64,000 nt of DNA from Shewanella acanthi (GCF_019457475.1 NZ_CP080413.1:1426001-1490000), one strand, 5' to 3'; counted from the first letter of the stretch, positions 36,464 through 46,082 are shown. The notes: generated by a model not told the origin, from the sequence alone. A program made the numbers and translations.

Positions 36464-37531
36464 TCACAGGTTGTAGCTGATATGCTGGTGGAAGCGCAGC
36501 ACTAAATCCTCGCGCTCAGGATCGAGTCCTAGCTCATGGGCGAACTGTTTGAAGGCGGCTTCGACATTATTCATAAAGCGGCCGTAACCTGAGTCATCGC
36601 AATCCTTCGCCCCAGCCACAATGGTAAAGTGCGCCGCTTCGACTAAGTTATCGCCATCCCAGCGGCAAATGAGTTGTTGCTCACTGGCATTAGGGTCAAA
36701 GCCTATCATCTGCACTTCGGTCTTTGAGGCTAATTGCTCATATTTACTGTTACGCACCAGCGGTGTTAAGCCATTGGCGATCATCGAAAGGCGTGTTAGC
36801 TGCTTATTGTCTGCCGCCGTTAAAAAGCATTCCTCAAGATGTTGATAAAGCGGGGTAAAGTCGGTCGCAAGATCCTTAAGCCATTTTTGTTTGAGCTTGC
36901 GGCTTAAGGGTAAACTTGCGGTGACATAGGTGAGCGAACTGACATTATCTGGCAACTCACATTGACGGGATTTATAGCGCGGTACAATGGAGCGCAGCTT
37001 ATAGCCGTAGGTTTCCTTGTTGCCCTTAGATTTGGCGAAAAGATCGTAGGATAAATGCTGGTGATCGCGGATTTTAATCCTAACGTGTCGTATCGGCAGC
37101 TTGGGAATCAGCTCGCTCAAGAGCGCTCTCACACGAGTGTGGAAATGGGCCGAATTACTGCGAATTTCATCGCCCGTGGCGAGAAATACAATCCGAATTT
37201 TACGGGCGCGGTTGTTGTCATCGCTAAACAGGTTTTGCGCCTCATGGTAGGCGGGATTGTAGAAAAACAGAATTTGCTCAGTGGTTTGGAAGCAATACGC
37301 CTCCGTATGGAAACGAACAACAGGCAATTTATCGTTGGTGATCACATGGACATTTCGAAGATCGTGTTGTTCTGCCAAGCTGAAAATAAGGCGACTTAAA
37401 GAATGATAACAGCTGTAATAATCGCAGTACTGTGCCAGTAATTCATCGGTGAGTTTGATTTCTGCTGTGATGAACTGGTTAGTACGTGCATCCTTTGGGA
37501 TGTACACTTTTTGCTGATGGCTAAGGGACAT
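36464..37531 (-). CDS. Conserved protein of unknown function, possibly DUF3083 family
   Basis: The 355-aa soluble protein has no signal peptide or membrane span. It has a mixed alpha/beta composition and several His-rich stretches (AHFHTRVR, IRDHQHLSYDLF, RFHQHISYNL). I associate it with DUF3083, a family found in Shewanella and relatives, from the overall sequence feel rather than from a definable motif; no activity is known. It has a ribosome binding site (GGAGTC) before ATG. It stands alone between the beta-helix cytochrome and tesA. Confidence 0.6.
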   Translation of the reverse strand: MSLSHQQKVYIPKDARTNQFITAEIKLTDELLAQYCDYYSCYHSLSRLIFSLAEQHDLRNVHVITNDKLPVVRFHTEAYCFQTTEQILFFYNPAYHEAQNLFSDDNNRARKIRIVFLATGDEIRSNSAHFHTRVRALLSELIPKLPIRHVRIKIRDHQHLSYDLFAKSKGNKETYGYKLRSIVPRYKSRQCELPDNVSSLTYVTASLPLSRKLKQKWLKDLATDFTPLYQHLEECFLTAADNKQLTRLSMIANGLTPLVRNSKYEQLASKTEVQMIGFDPNASEQQLICRWDGDNLVEAAHFTIVAGAKDCDDSGYGRFMNNVEAAFKQFAHELGLDPEREDLVLRFHQHISYNL

Positions 37532-37712
37532 AGTGACTCCTTGATGGGTTAACCCTGTTTGAGTCGTATTTTACCTTTGCACAGATAGAGGAATGTTGCG
37601 TTAACGCATGTTTTTAACCGATATGTTAACGTATTTAAGCTTGAGTAAATCGGCTGCGGCTACAGTGTCATACCCTATCAGTCGCAGCCAACGACTTAAG
37701 CCATAGTGGGCG

Positions 37713-38363
37713 TTATTGGCTAAGCGCCTTTTCTATCCAAGGCTGCATCCAGTTAGCGATTTTAGCCTGCGCTTTTTCATTGGGGTGGATACCATCGCGC
37801 TGCATTAATTCTGGATAGGGAGCAATCTCGGCCATAAAGAAGGGAATGAGTTCAATGTCTTCTTCCTTTGCAATGTCTTGATACACTTGGGTAAACTGCT
37901 GAGTGTAGCGGGGGCCGTAGTTAGGCGGTACCATGATTTCGGTCAATAACACTTTTGCACCGCTGTTTTTCGCAAGGGTAATGATTTTGGTTAGATTATT
38001 TTCAACTTGCGTCGGGGGGAAACCACGTAATCCATCATTACCGCCCAGTTCAACCACAACCAGTTGAGGCTCAACGGATTCGAGTAAGGCAGGTAGGCGT
38101 CTTAGGCCGCCTGCGGTGGTTTCACCACTGACAGAACCATTGATAAATTCATGCTCTGGAACATTTTTTTGTAATAGGGCTACCCAGCCGACCGATTGGG
38201 ACATGCCGTAACTGGCACCTAGGCTGTCGCCGAGGATCAATACCTTTGCCGCTTGGGCAGGGCTTACCGCCAAGGCAGTCAGCATCAGCATTAAGCTGGT
38301 GAAGCGTTTGCTGCGTTTGGGGTTGAAAAACGACTTAAATGAGAAGGAACCTATGTCTAACAT
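37713..38363 (-). CDS. tesA: Multifunctional acyl-CoA thioesterase / lysophospholipase L1 / arylesterase (TesA)
   Basis: The 216-aa precursor is a periplasmic SGNH hydrolase. Block I is GDSLGASYGM (nucleophile Ser), block II has the Gly of VSGETTAGG, block III is LGGNDGLRG, and block V is DGIHPNEKAQ with the Asp/His pair. The signal peptide has the KRSKR n-region, LMLMLTALAV core and SPAQA cleavage site. The basic n-region requires a start at or above 38363. I use that ATG, but ATG 38384 and TTG 38387 are possible. Every option overlaps the divergent ybbA start (38353). The tesA-ybbA-ybbP order equals E. coli. Confidence 0.92.
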   Translation of the reverse strand: MLDIGSFSFKSFFNPKRSKRFTSLMLMLTALAVSPAQAAKVLILGDSLGASYGMSQSVGWVALLQKNVPEHEFINGSVSGETTAGGLRRLPALLESVEPQLVVVELGGNDGLRGFPPTQVENNLTKIITLAKNSGAKVLLTEIMVPPNYGPRYTQQFTQVYQDIAKEEDIELIPFFMAEIAPYPELMQRDGIHPNEKAQAKIANWMQPWIEKALSQ

Positions 38364-39108
38364 CGTCTTAAATTCTAGTGCCATCAATGTTGTTAACCTC
38401 GAAAAAACCGTTACGACTCAGGAAGGACGCCTCACTATCCTCAAGGGCATTAACCTAGAAGTCAAGCAAGGGGAAAGCGTCGCCATTTTAGGACCGTCGG
38501 GTTCGGGCAAATCGACCCTACTAGGCCTATTGGCCGCCCTCGATACGCCCACTGCAGGCGAGATTTGGCTGGACGGTGAAGCCTTATCTGGGCTTAACGA
38601 GGAGCAAAAGGCGAAGCTGCGTAAGCAAAAAGTCAGCTTTATTTTCCAATCTTTTATGTTGGTCGATACCTTAACGGCGCTCGAAAACGTGATGCTGCCC
38701 GCTGAGCTTTCAGGCATTAACAACGCGAAGGAAAAAGCCGCCGCTATGCTTGAGCGGGTTGGGTTATCCCACAGATTAAATCATTTGCCTAAGCAGCTTT
38801 CTGGTGGAGAGCAGCAGCGGGTTGCCATTGCCCGCGCCTTTATCTGCGAGCCGAAGGTGCTATTTGCCGACGAACCGACGGGCAATTTAGATGCGGCCAA
38901 TGGCCATAAAATTGCCGACATGCTGTTTGAACTCAATAAAGAGAGCCACACCACTTTGATTTTAGTGACCCACGATCTGCAACTGGCGAAACGCTGTCAA
39001 AGGCAATTGATGATGGAAAACGGGCATCTATCTGAAGATACAACGGCTGTTGAAGTGACCGAGCTTCGAGATGATTCCGCTGCGCTTGCCGATGCTAAGG
39101 AGGCGTAA
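38353..39108 (+). CDS. ybbA: ABC transporter ATPase YbbA
   Basis: The 251-aa ATPase of the LolD/MacB type has Walker A GPSGSGKST, signature LSGGEQQR, Walker B VLFADEP, and the H-loop LVTHD. The start at 38353 has AAGGAACC just upstream; the upstream ATG at 38299 lies deep in the tesA coding region and would add 18 unlikely residues. It is followed after 2 bp by the permease gene, with AAGGAGG inside its last codons serving that gene. YbbA-YbbP is thought to extract or move a hydrophobic envelope molecule; the substrate is not established. Confidence 0.93.
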   Translation: MSNIVLNSSAINVVNLEKTVTTQEGRLTILKGINLEVKQGESVAILGPSGSGKSTLLGLLAALDTPTAGEIWLDGEALSGLNEEQKAKLRKQKVSFIFQSFMLVDTLTALENVMLPAELSGINNAKEKAAAMLERVGLSHRLNHLPKQLSGGEQQRVAIARAFICEPKVLFADEPTGNLDAANGHKIADMLFELNKESHTTLILVTHDLQLAKRCQRQLMMENGHLSEDTTAVEVTELRDDSAALADAKEA

Positions 39109-39110
39109 GC

Positions 39111-41651
39111 ATGGGATTGACTCTCGCATGGCGCCTCTTTAGGCGCGAGTTACAGCAGGGGCAACTGCTACTGATTATTCTGGCGATTACTCTGGCGGTG
39201 CTGTCTGTCAGTGGGCTTGCGCGGGTCAGTGAGCGCCTGCAGGTGGCGATTAATGGGCAGGCGTCGAAGTTTATCGCCGCCGATCGTATTATCGACTCCC
39301 CCGTTAAATTAGACCCAGCAATTCTGGATACTGCCAAGGACATGGGGCTTAAGTTTGTCACTAATATGCAATTTAACTCCATGGTGTATTCGGGGGATAA
39401 GTTTCAGTTAGTGACAGTGCGAGCGGTCGAATCAGGTTATCCGCTTAAGGGCACCATTGTGCTTAAAAGCAGCGAGCTTAACAGCACTGAGCCAGAACAG
39501 TCGGTGAAGAGCTCGCTTGAAAAGGGCCGCACCCAAGCCTTACCCGCAAGCGGCGAGATTTGGTATGAGAGCCGCCTCGGTGGCTTACTCGGTTACCCCA
39601 AAACCCTAGAGTTGGGTAATAGCGAATTTACGTTAACCGAAGAAATTAGTCGCCTACCCGATGCGGGTTTTAATCCCTTTGCCTCTTCCCCCGTGGTGTT
39701 GATGCAAATCGACGATGTGGCAAAAACCGGTGTTATTCAACCGGGAAGCAGGGTGACTTACCTTTATCAGTTTGCCGGTAAAGAAGATGTACTCAGCAGC
39801 TTTGAAAAGAGCGTTAAGCCACTTTTGAATAACTCCCAGCGCTGGGTCGATGTGCAGTCCGGGGATTCACCGATTGCGGGTGCGGTGAAACGTTCGGAGC
39901 GATTTTTACTGCTGGCGAGTTTACTTGGGATTGCACTTGCCTGCGCCGCGATTGGCATTGCCGCTTCACGTTACTGCCAGCGTCATTACGATGTCGTGGC
40001 CATGCTGAAAACCTTTGGAGCATCGGCTAAGCAAATCCGCTTCCTGTTTAGTTTGCATTTGTTACTGGTCACCCTAGTTGGGATTGCGCTTGGCCTAGTG
40101 GGCGGACTGTTACTCGATGCGGGCATTAGCCAATTACTGCCACCCGAGATTGCAGCTTACTCAGTGCCTTACACTCGGCCGCTAATCTTGGGCATAAGTA
40201 CTGGGCTTATCAGTGCCTTTATGTTTTCCGCCTATCCGCTGCTGCGTTTACTCTCGATTCCTCCTTTAAGGGTATTACAGCGTCAGCTAGAGGGCTTGCC
40301 CTTTGGAATGTGGTTACATCTCTTGCTAAGTCTTGGCGCGATGGCGCTGCTGGGTTATTTGTATTCCCGCAGCTGGGCGTTAACCCTCACTGTGGTGGCG
40401 GCCGTGATACTGCTCGGTGTATTACTGAGTGTGCTCGGCTTTGCGATGATCCGCCTAGGCCACAGTGTAGGGATGAAAACCACCAATCCGATGCAGCTTG
40501 CCTTGGCGGGGCTGAGACGCCGCGCGCGGCAAAATGCGGTGCAATTGGTGGGCTTTAGCTCGGCGCTAGTGTTGCTGCTGACGATTTTTGCTCTACGTGA
40601 GGATCTGCTCAATGAGTGGCAAAAGCAGCTACCCGAGAATGCGCCGAACTACTTTTTGGTGAATATCGCCCCCGAAGATGTGCAGCCCTTAAACGACTTT
40701 ATGGCGAGTAAGGGCATTGCTGCGACCGATATTTATCCGGTGATCCGCGGCAGATTAACCCAGATCAATGGCGAGACGCTGATTTCTAACGAGCAGGCCG
40801 AAGCGGGTGAAAAGGGCAGAGTGGGGATTTCCCGTGAATTGAATCTGACTTGGCGTGATGCCATGCCCAAAAACAATGAGCTGCTCGAAGGGGAGTTTAA
40901 TCGCGCCGCCGATGAAGTATCTGTCGAATCCGGTGTGGCCGAACGTTTAGGCATTGGTCTTGGGGATAAGCTTACCTATGTGATTGATAATCAGGAACTC
41001 ACGGTAAAAGTCACTAGTATTCGCGCTGTGCATTGGGAAACCCTACAGCCAAATTTCTTTATGATTTTTACCCGCGAGGCCTTAGCCCCCTTTGCCTATA
41101 CCTCAATGGCGAGTTTCTATTTAAGCAGTGCTGATACTATCAACGTCGCGGCGGGCGAGCCGCAGGATAGGGTGATTCTTGAATTGATCCGCCTGTTCCC
41201 AACCGTGTCCGTCATCGATGTGGGCGCTATGGTGGCGCAGCTTCGGCAGATTATAGAGCAGGTGTCACTCTCGCTCACGCTTGTGCTGGCGCTCGTGCTG
41301 CTGGCGAGCTCCTTAGTGCTGATCGCCCAAACCGAGGCGGGGATGGCAACACGGCAGCGCGAGCTGGCGGTGCTTCGCACCTTTGGCGCCTCTGGCTGGC
41401 TACTTCGCAGTGCGACGGGACTTGAGTTTGCGCTCCTTGGTGGCATAGCGGGGGTATTAGCTGTCATCGTAGCCGAATTTGCGCTCTATCTACTTAAAAC
41501 CCAAGTGTTTGAACTCAATGTGTATATGCACTGGCCTTGGTGGGTAATTGCGCCCCTTAGCGGCGCGCTGTTGGTAGCATTTTTGGGATTCTGGCGTTGC
41601 CGAAACCTTTTGAATCAGTCCTGCTCGGCGCTGTTAAAGGCCGAGGCTTAA
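39111..41651 (+). CDS. ybbP: ABC transporter permease YbbP (FtsX/MacB-type, large)
   Basis: The 846-aa membrane protein has an N-terminal span (about res. 17-37), a periplasmic region, a first FtsX-like bundle of three spans with linker (about 255-460), a second periplasmic domain (about 500-690), and a second bundle of three spans (about 700-845). SRLGGLLGYP and RQRELAVLRTFGASGWLL are typical of this family. E. coli YbbP is about 804 aa. It is the permease of the YbbA ATPase, cotranscribed with a 2-bp gap. It may remodel or transport lipophilic compounds across the envelope. Ends in a strong terminator. Confidence 0.93.
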   Translation: MGLTLAWRLFRRELQQGQLLLIILAITLAVLSVSGLARVSERLQVAINGQASKFIAADRIIDSPVKLDPAILDTAKDMGLKFVTNMQFNSMVYSGDKFQLVTVRAVESGYPLKGTIVLKSSELNSTEPEQSVKSSLEKGRTQALPASGEIWYESRLGGLLGYPKTLELGNSEFTLTEEISRLPDAGFNPFASSPVVLMQIDDVAKTGVIQPGSRVTYLYQFAGKEDVLSSFEKSVKPLLNNSQRWVDVQSGDSPIAGAVKRSERFLLLASLLGIALACAAIGIAASRYCQRHYDVVAMLKTFGASAKQIRFLFSLHLLLVTLVGIALGLVGGLLLDAGISQLLPPEIAAYSVPYTRPLILGISTGLISAFMFSAYPLLRLLSIPPLRVLQRQLEGLPFGMWLHLLLSLGAMALLGYLYSRSWALTLTVVAAVILLGVLLSVLGFAMIRLGHSVGMKTTNPMQLALAGLRRRARQNAVQLVGFSSALVLLLTIFALREDLLNEWQKQLPENAPNYFLVNIAPEDVQPLNDFMASKGIAATDIYPVIRGRLTQINGETLISNEQAEAGEKGRVGISRELNLTWRDAMPKNNELLEGEFNRAADEVSVESGVAERLGIGLGDKLTYVIDNQELTVKVTSIRAVHWETLQPNFFMIFTREALAPFAYTSMASFYLSSADTINVAAGEPQDRVILELIRLFPTVSVIDVGAMVAQLRQIIEQVSLSLTLVLALVLLASSLVLIAQTEAGMATRQRELAVLRTFGASGWLLRSATGLEFALLGGIAGVLAVIVAEFALYLLKTQVFELNVYMHWPWWVIAPLSGALLVAFLGFWRCRNLLNQSCSALLKAEA

Positions 41652-41685
41652 GCCGATAGGGTAAGGCGTGAGGCTCATGCCCATA

Positions 41686-41717
41686 TGAAAAAGCACTGAA
41701 TTGTCAGTGCTTTTTCA
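41686..41717. terminator. Bidirectional terminator between ybbP and yfcH
   Basis: TGAAAAAGCACTGA (41686-41699), loop ATTG, TCAGTGCTTTTTCA (41704-41717): a perfect 14-bp stem flanked by A/T runs, between convergent genes. Confidence 0.92.
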
Positions 41718-41787
41718 TTGAAAATTCTTTCTATCTAAAACTTCTAGCCAAGAGCTTCTACCCAAGCGCTTCAAGGCAAGGTGGCTG

Positions 41788-42678
41788 TTAACGCCCAAGC
41801 ACATCGTAAAGCGCCGTTTCTAGCTCGGTAAACTCAAAGTTAAAGCCTGCATCGAGTGCACGTTTTGGGAGCACATATTGTCCTTCTATAAGCAGTTCTG
41901 CCATTTCCCCGAGCATGAGTTTTAATGCAAAGGCGGGGGCGGGTAAGACGGCGGGGCGATGAAGCACTTTGCCTAATGTCTTGGAAAACTCAGCGTTGCT
42001 GACGGGATTAGGAGCTGTGGCGTTAAAAATGCCCTGACAGGTTTCGTGGGTCAGCAGGTATTCAATCAGCCTGACCATGTCCTTGATATGGATCCAGCTC
42101 ATGCCCTGTTTGCCATCGCCAATGGGGCCGCCCGCGCCTAGTTTAAAGGGGGGCAGCATTTTCGCTAAGGCGCCGCCTTGACCCAGAACAATACCGGTTC
42201 GGACTATGCAGACCCGCGTATTGAGTGCTGAATCGAGGGCCAATTGCTCCCACTTTTGGCACACTTCATGGCTAAATTCATTATGAAAGGAAGCGCTTTC
42301 ATCGATATGGTCTTGACCTTGTCGGCCATAATAGCCAATGGCGGAACCACTGATAAACACCCGTGGGGCTCTGTTGCTAGCTAAGATAAGTTGGCTGAGT
42401 TTGGCGGTGATATTCCAGCGGCTTTCGCAGATACGTTGTTTTTGTTGCTCGCTCCAGCGTTTGGCGACAATTGGCTCGCCCGCAAGATTAATCACTGCAT
42501 CAATATCATTTAAATCCTCTAGCCCATCGAGGCTGGCAAGGTAGTGGTGTTGTCCGCCCAATTGCTGGCGGGTTTTACCGGGCTGCCTTGTGAGTAGGGT
42601 TAACTCGTGGTTTTCGTTAAGCGCTTCGACTAAGCGACTGCCGATAAAACCGCTTGCGCCCGTTATCAGTATTTTCAT
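41788..42678 (-). CDS. yfcH: TIGR01777 family NAD(P)-binding epimerase-like protein YfcH
   Basis: The 296-aa extended SDR protein has the nucleotide-binding ITGASGFIGSRLVEAL at the N-terminus, NLAGEPI, SGSAIGYYG with the catalytic Tyr, the WSEQQKQRI segment and SWIHIKDMVRLIEYLL. E. coli YfcH is 297 aa. The substrate is unknown. The gene lies next to folX, as in E. coli, on the same strand with a 115-bp gap. Confidence 0.93.
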   Translation of the reverse strand: MKILITGASGFIGSRLVEALNENHELTLLTRQPGKTRQQLGGQHHYLASLDGLEDLNDIDAVINLAGEPIVAKRWSEQQKQRICESRWNITAKLSQLILASNRAPRVFISGSAIGYYGRQGQDHIDESASFHNEFSHEVCQKWEQLALDSALNTRVCIVRTGIVLGQGGALAKMLPPFKLGAGGPIGDGKQGMSWIHIKDMVRLIEYLLTHETCQGIFNATAPNPVSNAEFSKTLGKVLHRPAVLPAPAFALKLMLGEMAELLIEGQYVLPKRALDAGFNFEFTELETALYDVLGR

Positions 42679-42793
42679 GCTTATAATTCCTTGTTAAACC
42701 TGTTGGTTTAGCTTTGACTAGCGTCATTATCTTCAATAAAAGTAGCTGAAATCTGAGCGTTTGTTTAAGCGTTAGGTTAAGACCTGTGGGCGA

Positions 42794-43162
42794 TTACTGC
42801 ATCTTTTGGTAGCACAGTTCCATGGAAACTGAATCGGCGAAGCGCAGTGCGTGGGGCTTGTCGATTTCGACGCTGGCAAATTCGACCCAAGGGTGTTCGC
42901 TGGCAATGGCGAGGGTTTGATTGGTAAGGTTTTCAAGCAGTGAAAAGCGATTGTTTTCAATCAGCTCGATAATTTTTTTGGTGATAGTGCGGTAGTTAAG
43001 TGCATCTTCGACATTGTCGCTATTACGGGCTTTTTCGGCGCAGTAATGGATGACCACGTTAACGATGACATCCTGACGATTTTGGATTTCATCCTCTTTG
43101 ATGCCAATAAAAGTGCGAAGTCTTAAGTTTTTAATGCGTATAATTGCGGTTTCTGGTTTCAT
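42794..43162 (-). CDS. folX: Dihydroneopterin triphosphate 2'-epimerase
   Basis: The 122-aa tunnelling-fold enzyme is nearly identical in pattern to E. coli FolX (120 aa): [50 protein letters not shown] and [16 protein letters not shown]. It differs from FolB by the LRTFIGIKE opening. It epimerises dihydroneopterin triphosphate to the monapterin branch. It is upstream of yfcH, conserved synteny. The ribosome binding site is weak. Confidence 0.94.
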   Translation of the reverse strand: MKPETAIIRIKNLRLRTFIGIKEDEIQNRQDVIVNVVIHYCAEKARNSDNVEDALNYRTITKKIIELIENNRFSLLENLTNQTLAIASEHPWVEFASVEIDKPHALRFADSVSMELCYQKMQ

Positions 43163-43259
43163 AATGACATTCTACTCTTTGATGCTAGGTGCTTGAGTTT
43201 GACTGTTTTCTTTATCTAGCCTAGCAACATTACTTTCGACAAAGAAGGATTTTTAACAA

Positions 43260-44330
43260 ATGACCCGAGCAAGTACTACCTCTGCAGCCTATCGGGGGTT
43301 TGCAGTGATGGCCTTTGTGGTGATTATTTTGGCAGGGATTAAAGCCGCCAGTCCGATTGTTGTACCCTTTGTATTGTCGAGTTTTATCGCGATGATCTGT
43401 AACCCCGCGATTGGGGTGATGACCAAGTACCGCGTACCTAAAGCATTAGCTGTGCTGTTGCTGATGGGCTTTATTGTGCTGATGGGACTTTGGGTAGCAT
43501 CTTTGGTGGGCAGCTCCATTAATGAATTTACCAAGCAGTTGCCTTTGTATCGTGCGCAATTGGTCGAACAATTTTCTTGGATTATCCAGAAACTACAAAC
43601 ATTTAATATCCAAATTTCCAAGGAACAGGTGTTGGCCTACTTTGACCCAGGTATGGCACTCTCCATGACCACCAATATGCTCTCGGGGATGGGGAGTGTG
43701 ATGGCGAATTTGTTCCTGATTATTTTGACCGTGGTGTTTATGTTATTTGAGGCGTCATCGCTTCCCAAGAAATTACACTTTGCCCTCGATGACCCTGACA
43801 TGCGGTTAAAGCAAATCGACCGTTTTTTGCAGTCGGTTAATCAATATATGGTAATCAAGACGCTCGTGAGTTTAGGCACGGGGCTCGTTGTTGGAATCGG
43901 TTTATCTCTTATCGGTGTGGATTTTGCGCTGCTTTGGGCGGTGATTGCCTTCCTGTTTAATTATATTCCCAATATCGGCTCAATTATTGCCGCGATCCCC
44001 GCACTACTATTGGCCTTTATTCAATTAGGCCCTGCGGCGGCGGGGGGGACTGCGTTATTATATATCGCGACTAATATGGTGATGGGTAATGTGGTTGAAC
44101 CTAAATTTATGGGCCGTGGCCTCGGTCTTTCCACATTAGTGGTGTTTTTATCGTTAATTTTCTGGGGCTGGTTAATGGGCTCCGTGGGCATGTTATTGTC
44201 AGTGCCTTTGACTATGGTCGTTAAAATCGCCCTCGAATCGAGTCAGGGCGGTAAATGGATAGCCATTTTGTTGTCGGACGATGGGGACGATAAACATTTG
44301 GTAAACTCCGAATCAAATGAGAGTAAGTAG
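43260..44330 (+). CDS. AI-2E family transporter (PerM/YhhT-type permease)
   Basis: The 356-aa polytopic protein has about eight membrane spans: two near the N-terminus, a soluble segment (about res. 80-130), and a C-terminal cluster with FNYIPNIGSIIAAIPALLLAFIQLGP, the diagnostic PNIG motif, and VVEPKFMGRGLGLSTLVVFLSLIFWGWLMG. Family members export small signals or solutes or exchange sodium and protons; no substrate can be assigned here. The methyltransferase gene starts 6 bp after its stop, so the two are cotranscribed. Confidence 0.88.
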   Translation: MTRASTTSAAYRGFAVMAFVVIILAGIKAASPIVVPFVLSSFIAMICNPAIGVMTKYRVPKALAVLLLMGFIVLMGLWVASLVGSSINEFTKQLPLYRAQLVEQFSWIIQKLQTFNIQISKEQVLAYFDPGMALSMTTNMLSGMGSVMANLFLIILTVVFMLFEASSLPKKLHFALDDPDMRLKQIDRFLQSVNQYMVIKTLVSLGTGLVVGIGLSLIGVDFALLWAVIAFLFNYIPNIGSIIAAIPALLLAFIQLGPAAAGGTALLYIATNMVMGNVVEPKFMGRGLGLSTLVVFLSLIFWGWLMGSVGMLLSVPLTMVVKIALESSQGGKWIAILLSDDGDDKHLVNSESNESK

Positions 44331-44336
44331 TAAATA

Positions 44337-45254
44337 ATGCAGAGTTTTATAGATGCACTGGCCACCATTGAGGTGGGCGAAGATGCCGTTAGATTGTTCC
44401 ATGGCCGTGGTGGCCATTATGTGGGAAGTGAGCATATTTGTTTAGATTGGTTTGCCCCTGTGTTGCTGCTGACCAGTTTTATTCCCCTTGAGGAAGCTGA
44501 CATTAACGCCTGTCATCGCTCGATTGCCGTCCGCTGGCAACAAATTCAACCGACAAGCCCCTTAAATCTGGTGTATCAGTTCCGCAGCGGTGGCGAAACG
44601 ATCACCCAACTATTGGCTGGCAGTGTGCCAGAGCCCCATGTTGTCAGTGAAAATGGCGCCAAATTCCAAGTGCATTTACTGCGCGGTCAAAACCATGGTC
44701 TGTTCCTCGATATGGCCAATGGTCGACAATGGTTGCGCGATAATGCCCGCCATAAAAAAGTGTTAAACCTCTTTGCCTATACCTGCGGATTTTCGGTTGC
44801 AGCGCTTCAGGGCGGCGCCGATGAAGTGGTGAATATGGACATGAGTAAAGGTGCGCTGGCCATAGGTAAGCAAAACCATTTACTCAATGGTTTTTGTGCA
44901 GGGGCGCGTTTTCTTGGTCACGATATTTTTCGCTCGTGGGGCAAACTGCGTAAACTCGGCCCCTACGATATCGTGGTTGCCGATCCGCCGAGTAATCAGA
45001 AGGGTAGTTTTGTGGCGACTAAGGATTATGTCCGTCTTATCCGCCATTTACCCGAATTACTGGCACCGAATGCCGATGTGCTTTTGTGTTTAAATGCCCC
45101 TGAATTAGACACCCAGTTTTTGCGTCAACAGGTTGAGGATGCGGCGCCCGAGCTTGAATATATTGCTCGTTTGGCAAACCCTAGTGCCTTTGTGGACCTG
45201 TCTGAGGAAAAGTCGCTTAAGGTGCTGCACTATCGCCTAAAAGAGCGCGTTTAA
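44337..45254 (+). CDS. Class I SAM-dependent methyltransferase, RlmI-like
   Basis: The 305-aa protein of the Methyltrans_SAM type is related to the catalytic part of RlmI/YccW. Motif I is VLNLFAYTCGFSVAALQGGA (about res. 142-161), followed by the acidic VNMDMS and motif IV DIVVADPPS. It lacks the N-terminal PUA domain of RlmI, so RNA methylation is likely but the target base is unknown. It is the second gene of a unit with the AI-2E permease. A GC-rich hairpin follows. Confidence 0.85.
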   Translation: MQSFIDALATIEVGEDAVRLFHGRGGHYVGSEHICLDWFAPVLLLTSFIPLEEADINACHRSIAVRWQQIQPTSPLNLVYQFRSGGETITQLLAGSVPEPHVVSENGAKFQVHLLRGQNHGLFLDMANGRQWLRDNARHKKVLNLFAYTCGFSVAALQGGADEVVNMDMSKGALAIGKQNHLLNGFCAGARFLGHDIFRSWGKLRKLGPYDIVVADPPSNQKGSFVATKDYVRLIRHLPELLAPNADVLLCLNAPELDTQFLRQQVEDAAPELEYIARLANPSAFVDLSEEKSLKVLHYRLKERV

Positions 45255-45335
45255 AGTCCATCGTTCAAAATGCTTTAAAAACGTCGTCGTTTGAAATTCA
45301 TCGGTAAAAATTAGTTATCGAAAATAGCGCACTAA

Positions 45336-45358
45336 AAAGGCCAGTGATACTGGCCTTT
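45336..45358. terminator. Terminator after the methyltransferase gene
   Basis: AAAGGCCAGT (45336-45345), loop GAT, ACTGGCCTTT (45349-45358): a 10-bp stem with A/T ends, between convergent genes. Confidence 0.78.
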
Positions 45359-45435
45359 GTTACATCTAAACATGTTAGCTGTCGCATATTGTTGTGTATT
45401 CAATAGGTAAAACCCGTGACCTCAACAAGCGGCAA

Positions 45436-45660
45436 TTAGTAACCTAGACGCTCAGAAATTTGAGATTGGCCAACCTGTTCAATTGCTTGGCTGACATGTT
45501 GAGTGTCGAGCTGTTTAAGGGAAGAGATTTCATCATAGAGCTTATCCTGGACATCGAGGGGGATGTTCATGTGCTCCATAAACATGCGGATCCCAAGCAC
45601 ATCACCGTTACTGAACAACGTGGTGAGTTTGGCCGCTTCAAATTCGATGATAGCGTTCAT
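45436..45660 (-). CDS. Small soluble protein of unknown function
   Basis: The 74-aa acidic, mainly helical protein has no signal peptide, membrane span or cysteine. AGGAGGTTGTT directly before ATG is a strong ribosome binding site. I do not recognise the family, but composition and binding site say it is a real gene, perhaps a small regulator or adaptor. The plus-strand frame over the same DNA (45460-45693) lacks a binding site and is its shadow. Confidence 0.78.
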   Translation of the reverse strand: MNAIIEFEAAKLTTLFSNGDVLGIRMFMEHMNIPLDVQDKLYDEISSLKQLDTQHVSQAIEQVGQSQISERLGY

Positions 45661-45872
45661 AACAACCTCCTACTCGTATCATTACTTAATTGATAGCAGT
45701 TTGTGTCAAGTTTCCTAGATTCTTTGTTTGTAAGTAGGGATTGCTAATACCTTTAGAGCATAATAATGTTGCCTAAACGTGAAAGCCTTTCAGTTTTAAA
45801 ATCAAATAGCTTGATTTTTGAGCAGTTAAATGCCGTTTTCAGCATTTTATGTCAAACATTCCTGAAAGTTTT

Positions 45873-45900
45873 TTGTAATTCATCTGCGTTTCTGTATAAT
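45873..45900 (+). promoter_or_regulatory. Sigma-70 promoter of the 30-codon ORF unit
   Basis: TTGTAA (45873-45878), 16-bp spacer, perfect TATAAT (45895-45900). Transcription would begin near 45907, about 80 bp before the small ORF. GCCGTC just after the -10 and GACGGC at 45947-45952 could fold the leader. Confidence 0.75.
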
Positions 45901-45989
45901 CGCCGTCATGGAAAAGCCTTTCCTCAGGGGCAAAATGACCGCATAAGACGGCATGCCTTTGCGACCTTACTAAACGAGCCGGAGTTGTT

Positions 45990-46082
45990 ATGGAAGTTCA
46001 TGAATACGAAAACGCTTACTATCAAGTAAAAGACGACGTCATGGCGTCTTTACCGACAGAAAGCGAAGAAGAAGCGGTTTAA
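45990..46082 (+). CDS. Small acidic 30-aa protein of unknown function
   Basis: The frame ATG 45990 to TAA 46080-46082 encodes 30 residues, starting MEVHEYENAYYQVKDD and ending PTESEEEAV. It is strongly acidic, with no membrane span. CGGAG lies 7 bases before the ATG. It has its own near-consensus promoter (45873-45900) and a perfect terminator (46143-46172), so it sits on a compact transcript of about 265 nt. Either it is a genuine small protein or the RNA is an sRNA carrying a chance frame. I do not recognise it. It is shorter than usual gene-calling thresholds. Confidence 0.6.
   Translation: MEVHEYENAYYQVKDDVMASLPTESEEEAV

Noticed and set aside
45766..46029. 87-codon plus-strand frame
   Set aside because: It runs across the promoter of the 30-codon unit and ends within that ORF in another frame; no binding site.
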